Origin: Acorus gramineus
Taxonomy: Eukaryota; Streptophyta; Magnoliopsida; Acorales; Acoraceae
NCBI GenBank assembly: GCA_030737835.1
Contig: CM060855.1
Span: forward strand, 18,550,378 to 18,614,377
Direction: 5' to 3'
DNA: 64,000 nucleotides
In this document: positions 21,564 to 33,067 of the stretch, in pieces
Numbering within the stretch: the stretch's first letter is position 1
Layout: each line of letters opens with the position of its first letter
The notes under the pieces: generated by a model
Seen by the model: only the letters and a program-made list of their open reading frames with translations
What the model was told of the DNA's origin: nothing
Database searches by the model: none
Program-made: the position numbers and the translations under genes

Positions 21564-22279
21564 TGTGGGAGGTGAAAATGTCCTCCTCCTTTGTGGGCCG
21601 GACTCAAGGACGGTCCGGGCTTGGTTTGGGTGGATCCGCGAAGAGACGACGACGGTGGAAGAGGCGACGACGGAGGATCGATTTGGTGGATGTTTGTTTG
21701 GACCGAACCTGATGTAAATCAGGCTGCCTACGTACCTTTTTTGAGGGATCAAGCCACACGTAGTTCCTTTTTGGTGAGAACATCCGACGATGAAGTCCAA
21801 TCTCCATTAAAATGGGATTTGAAGCTTAGGTCTAGGGTTCTCTTTTTTGGGGAAGAAGAAGAAGTCTCCATCCCCCTTGATGAAGGGGATACCCTTCTAT
21901 TTATAGTGGGAGGGGGTATGCTTATTACCATGGAGGTGTGAGCATATCGTGGGATGGAATCTTCCACGTGGCTCTTGGATCGGTCGACACATAGGATCTT
22001 GGGGTCAGTGTCTTGTAACCACCTTCTGACAGTTTATTACAGCCACTATGTAAGGGAATATTCCATGGGATTTCTAATATCTCGCTGATGTAGACTCCGT
22101 GCTTTTGATTCAAGTTGGACAAGAGCTATGCCCCCATTCACCGAGGCTGGTCGAGAATCCGACCAGACTATTTATTTGCCCGACCTTAGATGGTGGTGTG
22201 TTTATGGCCCCGTGTCATGGGCCGAGGCGGTATGACCCTTTAAACGGATCCTAAGATGTGACAGATTTTGACTTCTACA
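21564..22279 (-). repeat. Right LTR (5' LTR in the element's orientation)
   Basis: A 716-bp partner of the left LTR. In the element's orientation it is the promoter LTR. The flanking AGTTG at 22280-22284 completes the target-site duplication. Confidence 0.92.
21897..21906 (-). promoter_or_regulatory. TATA box in the promoter LTR
   Basis: The minus strand reads CTATAAATAG, identical to the copy at 17731-17740. Its position inside the LTR fits a Pol II promoter directing transcription toward the PBS. Confidence 0.7.
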
Positions 22280-22284
22280 AGTTG

Positions 22285-24825
22285 AATATGAGATCTAATC
22301 AATGCTAAATTTCATCAGTCTAATAAATCAGTAGTGAGTAGTGAGTGGCTAACGTAACATTGATGGAATCTTATCTCATCTAGTATTCTATGCTGCGCAT
22401 ATCATGTCAAGGATGTAATGTCATACAAATAATGCAATGAACATAGATTTACATGATTTGGTCCAAACCTAACAAAATACAGAGATGAGGGTTCACAAAT
22501 ATGTCCCTGTAGGCTCACTAGAACTCAACATTGTTATGTGAAAATATCTCGACAATTTCTTAACAAACTAATACAATTAATTTTATTTATACATTACGAT
22601 CCTAAGAGATGTTCGAAAGCAACAAATCGAAGTAGAGGATAAAGGAAACACGAACACTTGATTACAAGAGAAAAGATTTACACGGTTTGGCAAAAATTGT
22701 CCATCTCCATTGAAATAAAAGAAATAATTTTTCACCATATTTTTTTTGGATTACACTCTGTGTTATGGACTATAAATATGACTCTAAAACAATCTTTCAA
22801 TAATTATGAGGAACCTAACCCACAAAAGAGTATATATAGTTTAATATATGACCACAATGCTCCCGCACATAAATGAAAATTACATAATTGTCATTACACA
22901 TAAAAATACTCGTGCAAATAAAAAATCGAGTATCGTCTCAACCATTGTTTCCTTTTTAGTAACACAATCTTTCGATCATGAGAAAAACTCCATTGAAGTA
23001 GTTCAACTTTAATATCTAGAAACCGGAATACAACACACATAAACCCAACAAGATAAACTCAAAGAATTAATATTCAATCTCAACTACTCCCATCAATTGG
23101 TGCTCATCTCAATATGACTCCATATATAGTAAACTATTGTCAATACACTACATTTGAGACATAATCCTAACAATTGTTGGTATTGAAAAATGACCTCATT
23201 TATCGTCTTCTATTCACACACGTAAGTCACTGATTTAGTGTTTATGCCTTTTATGTCTCCTTAAGAACTAAGGATATTGTTTGACATTGAGTAAAATTAT
23301 AATATTACTCTGGGTATATAGCCTTTCTAACAAAAAAAGAAAAAGAAAAAGAAAAAGTCAACAGTACTAAATATATCCTCGTGAAGATAAATATTGAATA
23401 ATGTTCTAAGTACAGCTTGCAATCCACTTATCCATGAAAACCATTTAATACAGAAACCTAGTAACAGCAATGACTATTTATATAAAACACCAAGTGGATC
23501 AAACATATGAAGAATTTTAGTTACCAAACCTTTCCAAATGAGAAACTTAAGGGCCTCAACTCCTATTCCAAAGACTCTGTTCACATTATACTTTGTTTAT
23601 ATTTTCATATTTTTTTTGCCTGTTCATCCCCAACTCACTCAAATTGACTATAATTCAACCATATTTTCTTGAAATTGACTAGGCAAATAAAAGATTAGAT
23701 ATATTTAAATAAGTATTCTCCGCAGAGAACATATTTAAATTTAAAATTTGTTGGATTTTATTGATAAAGAATATTTTAAATAAAGATTTATTTGTTAATA
23801 ATTAAGTTTGTGACATTTTGTTTCTTGAGATTATTACAAAACTTGAGGAGCCTCGCTATTATTAGGAAGTACATACTTTAGATTTTTTTACTTACAAAAA
23901 AACGACAACGGTTCATTCAGTTTATCCTATTAATTTTTTTTAAAAGTTGCATATTTTAATAAATAAAATATATACCTTTTAAAAAATCATAACATACAAT
24001 AACTGTAATGAGATTTTAGTTTTATTATTATGTTACACTGCATCAAAAGGAGATAGAACACAAATGTGTCAATGAAATATAATATACTAGAGAAATATAA
24101 GTATATATTTTAGTAGTATCAAATCAAACCCTTCTGACAGCTTGATAGAAATAATCATTCTTCGTTGAGGAGTATAGATCCAACCAGATGATAGAAGAAT
24201 ATTTAATTAGAAACATAACACCTACTACAAAAATTATATTTTAACTAGTGACTTAATATCAGAACATATATATTGTACCTACAAGGCTACAACCACTTTA
24301 AAAAAAGAAAAGAAATGCTGCAAGGCACATCAATAAAGTCCAGCCTTTCATCAATCATTTTCATTTTCCCACAGAAACCATGCCTTTGTTTCCATCCATG
24401 TTTCCCACTAAAGTTTGATTTCCTGGCCTGCAAAATCATTGTTTTCTTCAACAATTCACAAACAATTTGCTCAAACAATGCAAAAATTAACCCAATAATA
24501 AGAAATAATAAAATGACAAACACATAATCTACTGTTGAATAGTTATGATCACAATCCAATATTATATTAGTTTCATGAGCTACAGTTCATCAAACTTTAA
24601 ATTTTTTTTGACTTGTTTATATAATATTTGGTTAAAATATAGCATAAGAATTGAATAATGTCAGGTGGTGGTTGCAAATTGGGGTCCTCATTTGGTGGTT
24701 CAATTATATTGAGGCGGCTCCATTAATAGATACCCAGATAACATGACAACATGCTAACTTTTTATGTCATGAAATATGTCATAAAATTGATGTATAAGCT
24801 TATACTAATTTGATTAGAGTGTTTA
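22285..24825. other. AT-rich intergenic DNA
   Basis: No gene is visible. About 22620-23170 (with TTTACACGGTTTGGC, ending near GACATAATCCTAACA) has the look of a decayed LTR, but I found no partner copy or target duplication. Small repeats include GAAAAA units near 23335-23355. Confidence 0.45.
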
Positions 24826-25510
24826 TAAACTCAATCTATTTTGCAGTTCCGTCTACGACTCAAAAACTATCCCCAGTCATCTATACACACCGCAATTGGA
24901 CCGTATACTATAACCCCCCGTATGGGGTGTGACTTAGGTTATTCGCTCCCGATAGCTATACTGGGATAGATAACAATCCAGGCTGAATAAGCAACTTTTT
25001 GTTTGGTTGTTTTTTTTGTTATTCTCATTGGGAAATGTAAAAATGATTTTTTTGTTGTTTGGCTTGCTTTGAATAAAGTGATGATAAATGGTTGATAAGA
25101 GATGAATAAGAGTTTATGATTTTTTAAATGACAATTATACCCCCTGGGAATAGTGTGAGAGATACATGATTGATTTGATAGATGTGACAGTTTTTGGAAT
25201 CTGTGTGAGTCTGTTAGGTGAGATAAATTTTTTAAAATGACAGAGAAGGGTATTTTTATCTATTGGTATAGATAAGCCTTGATAAGCAATTCCACAATTT
25301 TCTTAGAATAGTTATCAGGCCTTATCCTAGCTTATTCAGACATAACTATCGGGGTTTATTCTATCAAAATAAACAATTTTTTTTTACTATTCTCATGTAT
25401 TCTTCCTTATTCTGGGCTTATTTCTCTAGGCATACGGGGGTAAGACCATAATATAAACTTCATTAGTGTAGTGTATGAATTTTTTTTTTGTATTTTTTCA
25501 AAAAGAAGAA
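24826..25510. repeat. Dispersed repeat family B copy, interrupted by a Tourist-like MITE
   Basis: The left part (24826-24910, with CTATTTTGCAGTTCCGTC) and right part (25444-25510, with TTAGTGTAGTGTATGAA) together resemble the uninterrupted copy at 30118-30395. The element at 24914-25440 splits them. Confidence 0.55.
24914..25440. mobile_element. Tourist-like MITE nested in a family B repeat
   Basis: The 527-bp element starts CCCCCCGTATGGGG and ends GGCATACGGGGG, flanked by TAA at 24911-24913 and 25441-25443. The interior shares GTTATTCTCATTGGGAAATG-like blocks with the other Tourist-like copies. Confidence 0.7.
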
Positions 25511-25624
25511 AAATATTCTAATTTATCTTAGTGTATTCCTCAATTTTTCTAACAGTATGTAGTTCCATGGGAGAGTAAATATTTTTTGTAAAAGAAACAG
25601 TGAAGGTTGTGGACGGGGTTAAAC

Positions 25625-25737
25625 ATTTCATTTCTGTTTGGAGTTTGGACACTATTACATGTTGTCCTTGGGGCTGTACATAGGGTTTAAAATTTCATTT
25701 CTGTTTGGAGTTTGGACACTATTACATGTTGTCTTTG
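25625..25737. repeat. 67-bp-period tandem duplication
   Basis: The block ATTTCATTTCTGTTTGGAG and the sequence following it occur at 25625-25677 and again from 25692, with a near-identical match through CATGTTGTC. Confidence 0.85.
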
Positions 25738-25946
25738 TTTCCAGCATCGTGCACACTCTTCACTAATAAGATATGTTTTTATAAATGAAGCATATAATAT
25801 TAATTTTTTTGATAAATAAGTCTATACAATTCTTAAGAGTAACTAATTCAGTACTTTGTTACATACAATATACATTTCCAAAACAATTAAAACATGTGAA
25901 GAGTGCAGCGGGACTACAACCTGGGCTAAACATAATTTTATCTTTT

Positions 25947-26505
25947 GGGCGCTGTTACGCTTATTTTTTTACAGTTCAAAATACAGTCCTATACATTTCA
26001 TTAGAAATCTAATGAAACATATATCTCATTAGACGATGTATATATCTTGTTGAATTTTTTTTACATTTACTAAAATGGTTTTTTATTTTTAAGTCCCCAT
26101 AAACTATATGATTTAGTGATCGATCTCTCACTTTTTTATATTTCGGTTTAAGCCCCCGATTTAAAGGAAATGGTCTTTTTAGTCTCTCCCAGGGACTAAA
26201 AAGAAAACCAAATAATTTAGGGATAGGTCCCTCCTAGGGACTAATAAGAAACATACTTTTTAAATCTAGGGACTTAAACTGAAATAGGAAGAAGTGATGG
26301 ATCGATCACTAAATCATATAGTTTACAGGGACTAAAAAATAAAAATCCTTTACTAAAAATGAGTTCATTCAACTCGAAATGAAGTGATATGTAATTTTAT
26401 CAAAACATATACATCATTAGATGGTGTTTACTATTTTTTTTTTTAAATAAAAATATGTGTGATTTGAATTTTGATAGGTAAAAATAGTTGAGTCTAACAT
26501 TTTCC
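25947..26505. mobile_element. MULE-type MITE (family A) containing a second nested MITE
   Basis: The outer element starts GGGCGCTGTTACGC and ends GAGTCTAACATTTTCC, flanked by TTATCTTTT (25938-25946) and TTATCGTTT (26506-26514), a 9-bp duplication with one mismatch. Removing the nested insert leaves about 280 bp, the usual family A size. Confidence 0.7.
26077..26348. mobile_element. Nested MULE-type MITE with long inverted repeats
   Basis: A 272-bp insert whose halves are inverted copies: CATAAACTATATGATTTAGT at the left pairs with ACTAAATCATATAGTTTAC at the right. It is flanked by TTTACTAAAA at 26066-26075 and 26349-26358. A truncated relative lies at 7432-7600 and a larger one at 62316-62742. 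Confidence 0.72.
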
Positions 26506-26514
26506 TTATCGTTT

Positions 26515-27569
26515 TGGTGTAAAAAAGTCTGGATTTTTTTTATAATTAATCAATGTTTCAGATTAAATAAAAGTGATCATACAATAAATAATTAATGTAA
26601 ACCAAACCATATATACTTATGAAATATATAACCCCCCTACAAAGTTTCAAGAGATTCTAGTACCCCTTGCGAGCAGTTTTTTTTTTTTTTATTATCAAAC
26701 CATGGTAAAATTAATCATTGGTAAGAAATTATTTATCACTCTTTGATAATGAATATGAGTTTTTTTTTATATATGAGATTATATGTGTTTTAACATTGAA
26801 GAACACTGTCTTGACCAACTAGAGATGGTCCAAAAAGAATTAAGGTATGTATGCAATGGTTTTTTTTTGTTGTTGTAAATAATATTATAAATGATGACAT
26901 TTTCTTTGACATGCTTACATGGCAGACTCTCAAAAATATCAAAATGGTTCGTGGACATAATATCTTCTGCATGTACACACACAGACATATTGTTTAAATG
27001 AATGACAATGAAATGAAGGGGACTTAAAACTTCACTAAACTTTTTTTGGGGTTTGTAAAATTCCTTAATTACACAGAAGGTTATGCAATTTTAGAAAGTT
27101 TGAAGGGGTGTAGATCAAATTTTTCCCAATCATGTATTGTATGGGATTTTTATGAACCATTGGGGGGGGGGAGGACCCTCAAAGGGTTGTGTACATTGTA
27201 TGTAGCTAGACTTGTACACCAACTGAATTAAATGAAAAACTAACAACATAAAAGCAATCAAAATGTCCCTTTCTTTCTTTTTCATGAGCTACATGAAAAT
27301 GAAAGCTATATAAACTAAGCATTGAAAGAAGGTTAGGTTTATATATATATATATATATTTGATGAAATGATTTAATTGTGCAAGGCGGCTCCATCATGTG
27401 TAATTGTTATACTATAGACTTGTTTGTTTTAATGGAGTTAGACAAGTTTAATTTAAAAATCAAAACTGATGAATTGCTTTTCTTAAATTATATATACAAG
27501 ACATTTAGATCTTAATCAATGTGTTGAATTATTAACATTTGAAAACAACTCTGAAAAATCAATTTCATT
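26515..27569. other. AT-rich intergenic DNA
   Basis: No gene is visible. Simple-sequence runs occur: T/A runs near 26680 and 26860, a G run at about 27163-27172, and a short (TA)n at 27340-27358. Confidence 0.5.
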
Positions 27570-28437
27570 TAGGGCTGCGACTCGGACGAATTGGGTCGGG
27601 TTGGAGCTTAATCGAAACCCAACTCGAGTTTATGTTGAGTTCAAGTTTGATTCGGGTTGAACTTTGAGTTGGGTTCGTGTTTGCCTTGAAAAATGTGTCA
27701 TTTAAACAATTAAAACATTGCAAGAATTAATTCTCCGCATGACAAGTCCAAGAAACATGAAAACAGAGGACACATTTATTTGTAGAATAAAAAGATGAAA
27801 ATTATAGAAGTGAAAGATTTTAGATAAAAATAAATTGGACAATTTAAATTTTATCTCACAAATTATAAATAAAAATTTGACTTAAAACATTGAAATGAAC
27901 AATTCATACTTCGAGTTCGGGTTAATTCGGTTACCCAAACCCTCAATTCAAACCCAACCCGTATTAGATTTGGGATGCTCGGGTTCAAGCTCTGGTTGAA
28001 CTTGTGTTATATATTGTGGAGCCTGATGACGTGTGCAGAAGATTGTTGGCGCTACGCAGGGTCGGACGGGGGTCGAGCTCTGTGTATTGACTTTTTTGCC
28101 CTTAATGAGATGGTATTGACTTTTTTGCCCTTAATGAGATGTCAGTATAAAAGGGCATCTCATATTGTTCATTAGGTTCTAGGGTTTTTATCTTCGGTGC
28201 GATCATTGTAAAAATTTCTCATTGATAGTGGATTGATCTGTGGTGTGCTTCGTGGATGTAGGCAAGATTTGCCGAACCACGTAAATTTTTGTGTCTTTGC
28301 TTCGATTTGATTGTTTATTTCCTTTGATTGATTGCATCCTAAGATCTGAAATCGTAACAACTTCAATGTTAAAACTCCAATTCAAACCTGCTCAAATGTT
28401 AGGTGGTTCGGGTTCAACCCATCCAAGTTGCACCCTA
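27570..28437. mobile_element. hAT-like element interrupted by a solo LTR
   Basis: The outer element starts TAGGGCTGCGACTCGG and ends CAAGTTGCACCCTA, flanked by 8-bp repeats ATTTCATT (27562-27569) and ATTCCATT (28438-28445), with one mismatch. Inside are CCCAACTCGAG / GGGTTGAAC-type words common in plant hAT MITEs. It is split by the insert at 28005-28359; without that, it is about 510 bp. Confidence 0.65.
28005..28359 (+). mobile_element. Probable solo LTR nested in the hAT-like element
   Basis: A 355-bp insert with ends TGTTATAT...CGTAACA (TG..CA), flanked by ACTTG (28000-28004) and ACTTC (28360-28364), a 5-bp duplication with one mismatch. TATAAAAG at 28146-28153 would serve as its promoter on the plus strand. 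A 29-bp tandem duplication (28085-28113, 28114-28141) lies just upstream of the TATA box. No partner LTR is present. Confidence 0.6.
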
Positions 28438-28445
28438 ATTCCATT

Positions 28446-30117
28446 CGGGATCCAGTTTTGGAAATAATATATCAGAAATAATATCTCAAAATTTTTATTT
28501 CCCATAATGTACATAGATGAAGGAAATAAAAATTGGTTTTAGATTTCTAAAAGCTATCAAAATTGAGAATAATTTTGGTGACATATATGTTCTTGTCACA
28601 TAAATGATGCTTTCTTATTGGGATCTTGACTCTATGTATTCAACACTGAGGATCTTGACTCTTTCAAAGTGAATCCAAACTCGATGAAGATGTGAGATGG
28701 GTTATGTTGTATACGCAAAACCCGTTTTGTCAGGTTTCTTCTGTTAATAATAAATATATTACATATATAATTCAAAATTAAAATAGTGGTACTTAAATTA
28801 AGTAGCTTGAACATATTGTTATTTTTTACAATTGATGAAATTAACACATAATTAAAATTATCACAGAACTCACATGTTAAACATATAAGATAACTCATGT
28901 GAGTTTCTATTTAAATATTGATGAAAATCAATGAAATCCATCATTTCACATACAAAAATACTTGAAGTCAAATATTATTGACCCATGATAATATTTTACA
29001 TGACAAAAGAACAAATTAAAAGGAAAAAAAGAAGAAGAAGAGAGGTCTAGACAAAGAGACAGGGAGAGGTTGACAAGGTCTCCTATTTTAATTCACCAAG
29101 TCCAAGGTGCTAAGGAGACATATGATAGTGGCCTCATGCATTTGCCAGGAAAGACCATTTCAATGGACATCCCAAATTGACTCAGTCAGCTCCACATATA
29201 GGTCTTCTTCAATTAATTTTTTATTTTAATGTGACAGGTTGAATTAGAAGTTTTTTTATTACTTATTAAAAGTCAAGAGCAAGGTCAGCCTGTTAAGTAA
29301 ATGTTTAAAAGATGATAAAATATATTCATTCTAATTAAACATTTTTTCTTTGGACAAAATGGTCTCTTAAAAAAAAATAAAAATGCAAGGACTTTTTTTT
29401 TAAACTCACTCATCATTGGTCAAGTGACCCAATATCCCATTAGCAAGGATATATGAAGTCACCTTTGTGTCATTCATGACTTCAAAAATTATTTGGGTGG
29501 AGTTAGACTTAATTTAATGTAAATATTTCATAATAAGATCCATATGATTTTGACCTATCATCAGCCTGATGCTAACCCTTTTCTGACAGCGTCAATTACA
29601 TAGAAAGATGCTAAAAAATTAAACAATAAATTTTAAACTAGTTGATGGAAAAAAAAACTTATTCATGTCAAGTTTAAATTTTTCAGCTTACCTGATGCAG
29701 AAGGTTTATAGGTAATTCTATACATTAAAAAATCATTGGTTTATCCTCTAATATTTTGTATATGTGTATTGATTAAAAAAACCAGGATTGTGCTTATGTT
29801 TGGAAAAGTATATATATTCATATAAACGAGGTATATATCTTATTATTTTTTTTTTCATATTTTTTATAAATGAGTATATATAATTCATTAGAGTTTATAC
29901 TTTAATTTTTATAAAAACACATATCTCATTATATGAGATATATTTTAAATAAAATAAAAAATTAAAACATGTGTGGATTGAAATTGTAGTTGAAAATCAG
30001 AGTAAATAACATTTTTCATTTTTTTTTGGTCATTGAATGGGCTTATAGGCCCAAAGGCCCTCTATCACTAGAAAGTCAATTGTTCCTTTCATATATTTTC
30101 AATTTTTCAATGAGAGC
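28446..30117. other. AT-rich intergenic DNA
   Basis: No gene is visible. The stretch 29720-30010 has short blocks resembling families A and B (CATTAGATGATA- and ACATGTGTGGATTG-type words) without definable ends. Confidence 0.5.
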
Positions 30118-30395
30118 ACTAATATGCTAAGTCTGTTTTGCAGCTCTATCTATAGTCTAGAAGAGGTCTTCGAGCTACCTATACAGGTTCAATATACGCC
30201 ATGCGCTATCGCTTTGTATGTTGTACTACTACAGTGTATGAAAATTAAAAATTATTTTATTTTTTAATAAAAAAATACACTAATGTATCTCGGTGTATAT
30301 ATATATCATTTTTTATAACAATGTATATTGCAATCGGCGACTGTAAATTAAAAAAAAAATTGTGAGGGGAATCGACGGGGTTACACACATGGCTT
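30118..30395. repeat. Dispersed repeat family B, best-preserved copy
   Basis: Opens near CTAAGTCTGTTTTGCAGCTC and contains ACAGTGTATGAAAATTAAAA and ATACACTAATGTATCTC. Related copies lie at 24826-25510 (interrupted), 33900-34175 (inverted), 34395-34620 and 47570-47830. Non-coding; superfamily not determined. Confidence 0.55.
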
Positions 30396-32233
30396 GACAT
30401 ATCATATTCCTTGTATTAGGTTAACCTAATCACTTAATCTAAGCATCTAAAAGGCCATCAAATTGTGGTTGCAGGTGGGGATTCTATCTGATGCCCTAAC
30501 TCACCCAAGGTATACATATTCTCCTCTAGAGATTAATTACGTGAGGGTGAGGTCATGCAAATGATAAACATCTCAGTGTTTATGAATTTGTGGTCCATTT
30601 GAAAAACATTTTAATCTGACCATGTTGAGGAATTGATGATACAGATGTTTTGGATGGCTGATTTGTTATGACATTAATTTTTATCTTCAGTAATTCCATC
30701 AAATGGATTAGATCATGACGTCAAGCTCTCAAAAGACATTTTTAGTTAGTCTGACTAATTTATAAGAACTGAAATCTCTCAAAAGCAATTCTAAAATTCT
30801 TAAAAATTGCATTCATGAGCAATTGATTAGCACTAGAAGAACAAAAAAAGGGGAAGAACAACTTTGTGCTTCTTGAAAGTCTCTTTGAAAAGGTCATAAT
30901 GATTGTTTATCTTATCAAATATAAAAAGTTACAGAACCTCATTTATTCTTTGAATTAGTCAAGATACCAAAATTGATCATCTGATAAAAGTATAGATCCA
31001 GCAGTCTCAATTGGAGTTCAAATTAGGATTGGACTTGGACAAAGTCTCACAAAAGTTAAAAGGTGGAGAGACATAAAAATTCCATCTACAATTGAGTTGA
31101 TGTTGGGCAACAAATGAAAGGGAAAAAACAAAAAAACAGAGAGCATGAAGAAGCTTGCACTTTATGAAAGTCACTCCCAAAAAGGTAATGTAGGACTTTT
31201 AATCCCATCAATTAATAAAGGTTAATCATGTTTGGTCAAAAAAACTACTTTAGTCTTTTGAAATAGAGTTACCAAAATTGCCCCCCCCCCCCAATGGACT
31301 TAACCAAGCAATATAGCATCTGCTCCAACAGTGCTAATGTGTCAAATCTGTTGGATTTATTCTTTGTCAAACAGATGCTTGACATGTTTGATGGGATATC
31401 TTTCAAATGGTTTGGTTTGATAGTTTGAAATGGATAGTTTTATTAATAGAAACCTTATATTTTAGAAAAGCTAAATATCAATGTAGATGTATCATTTGAT
31501 GATGAATTCTGTGGTAGATTGTGTACTGAAAATCAGACAACCAAAAAGATAATTATACCAATATTAAAAAATCCCAATAAACACATGTAAAAATAAATAT
31601 TAATTAGAAAATAAAAAGAGGGGAAAGTGGTGGTGTTAATGAGGTAGCAAGTGGAACTAAATCTATCGATGGAGTGGATATAGATCATATATGTTAATAT
31701 TTGTATCCTATCTTAATAATTCATATACGGATATTAATTTTCAGTTTGAGATATTTTTGGATATGGATCATATACATATATTTTTTGAATAATTGACATA
31801 TTTAAATATTAATATTTATTTGGATAATTAAGTGATATATTAGAGAGATATGAAAATTAAAATTGAGTTCTTAAGGCTTATTCTCTCTCAAATATCATAC
31901 ATTAAAAATTTAATAGTAATATAATATATTATGATTATGATCAATAATATAAAATAACAAATATGAATAATACATAATACAAATATATATATATTTATAA
32001 TACATATCGGATACATATAATTTTTCAGTTCGGATACTATGATATTCATATCCGCATTCCGGTATCGGATATTATCTGCGGTAACCATGAAAAAGAAGCA
32101 AATAAATAGTAGTTGATGCTTGATGATGTGTTTGTATATAAAAGACTACACTTGTTATTCCTCGGATAGGTTAAATTTAAACAAACATACCACACCTACT
32201 TATTTTAAATTAAAAATTAAAATCTCCGACTTA
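30396..32233. other. AT-rich intergenic DNA
   Basis: No gene is visible. A run of 12 C's sits at about 31281-31292. The stretch 31640-32090 has repeated CGGATAT / ATATCCG words, a decayed hAT-like repeat resembling the sequence at 63590-64000 in inverted orientation. Confidence 0.5.
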
Positions 32234-32462
32234 GGGTGCGTTCGGATGTGAGGATGTTAATATGAGATTTTTAAAATATTATGTTTTAAACTCAGCTTTT
32301 GAAAACTATGTTTTATTAGATTTTCAACTATATGATTTTTTGACCTAAAAATGAAGATTGTGGTTTGAAAAGCTAAACGCTGAAATTGTGTTTGGATATG
32401 AGTTTCAAAATTTTTAGCTTTTCAAACGCAGAATCTACTTAAACTCATATTCAAACGGACCC
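32234..32462. mobile_element. Tourist-like MITE
   Basis: The 229-bp element starts GGGTGCGTTCGGATGTGAG and ends ATATTCAAACGGACCC, flanked by TTA at 32231-32233 and 32463-32465. Confidence 0.72.
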
Positions 32463-32624
32463 TTATAAGATTAAATAAATATCTACAGGTATGTTTATGC
32501 TCGAAGGCTTGTAACTGTTCAGATTAAAGTGTGATTATCAAATCAATCAAAAGCTCAAATTAAAGATGATGTCTAACCTGGGTCAATGAGAGCCCACAAG
32601 GCCCATTCCAACGTGCATTCCAAA

Positions 32625-33065
32625 GCCCCCGGTTGGAACGGAATAAGCCCCCGAATAACCTCGTATTGACTGAAATAAGAGTTTTAATCTATTTGTTTAC
32701 CTGATATATCCTGGAATATCTTATGTAGAATAAACTGGTATAAAGTGATATATTGATTCCAACCAACATCTGGAATTAAAGTTATCATAGGTTATTCCAC
32801 CCAAAGAATATGTGAGCCTACTGTCAAATCAACTGTCATCACCTCTTATAAATCACCTATCAAATCAACTATCATTATTTTTTCACTTTTTATAAATTCT
32901 TATCCATACTTTATTCACATTTTACCCAAACAACAAAACATTTATTCTTACGTTTACTAACGAGAATAATTCAAAACAACATAAAATCATTTTATTTTTA
33001 TTTATAGTCACTTATACCGGAATAAATGTATACATAAGAATAAATCCTATTCCCGTTTCAAATGG
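32625..33065. mobile_element. Tourist-like MITE related to 13479-13919
   Basis: Starts GCCCCCGGTTGGAACGG and ends near CAAATGGGGG. Much of the interior, for example CCCCCGAATAACCT and GGTTATTCCAC, matches the copy at 13479-13919. The flanks read AAA on both sides rather than TTA. Confidence 0.68.
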
Positions 33066-33067
33066 GG

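Larger units (their letters stand above)
17399..22279 (-). mobile_element. Non-autonomous LTR retrotransposon (LARD-like, probably Ty3/gypsy-derived), 4881 bp
   Basis: Two 716-bp LTRs (17399-18114, 21564-22279) flank a 3.4-kb interior. Plus-strand LTR ends are TGTGGGAG and TTCTACA. Minus orientation follows from three signals: a PBS-like TGGCGCCATCTGTGGGA three bases inside the right LTR, a polypurine tract AGAAGAGGGGG next to the left LTR, and CTATAAATAG in both LTRs on that strand. The TGGCGCC primer site recalls the tRNA-Asp-type site of some plant gypsy elements. No gag, protease, reverse transcriptase, RNase H or integrase motif is present; tandem arrays fill the space, so mobility would need proteins from a relative. 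I counted about 44 LTR differences (about 6 percent), so the insertion is not very recent. Gypsy descent is inferred from the PBS alone. Confidence 0.88.

Noticed and set aside
17399..22279. Plus-strand orientation of the LTR retrotransposon
   Set aside because: The plus strand has no primer-binding site after the left LTR and no purine run before the right one; PBS, polypurine tract and TATA box all fit the minus strand.
24273..24559. Opposing frames of 84 and 90 residues at 24.3-24.5 kb
   Set aside because: Hydrophobic, AT-driven translations overlapping on opposite strands, without start context or exon partners.
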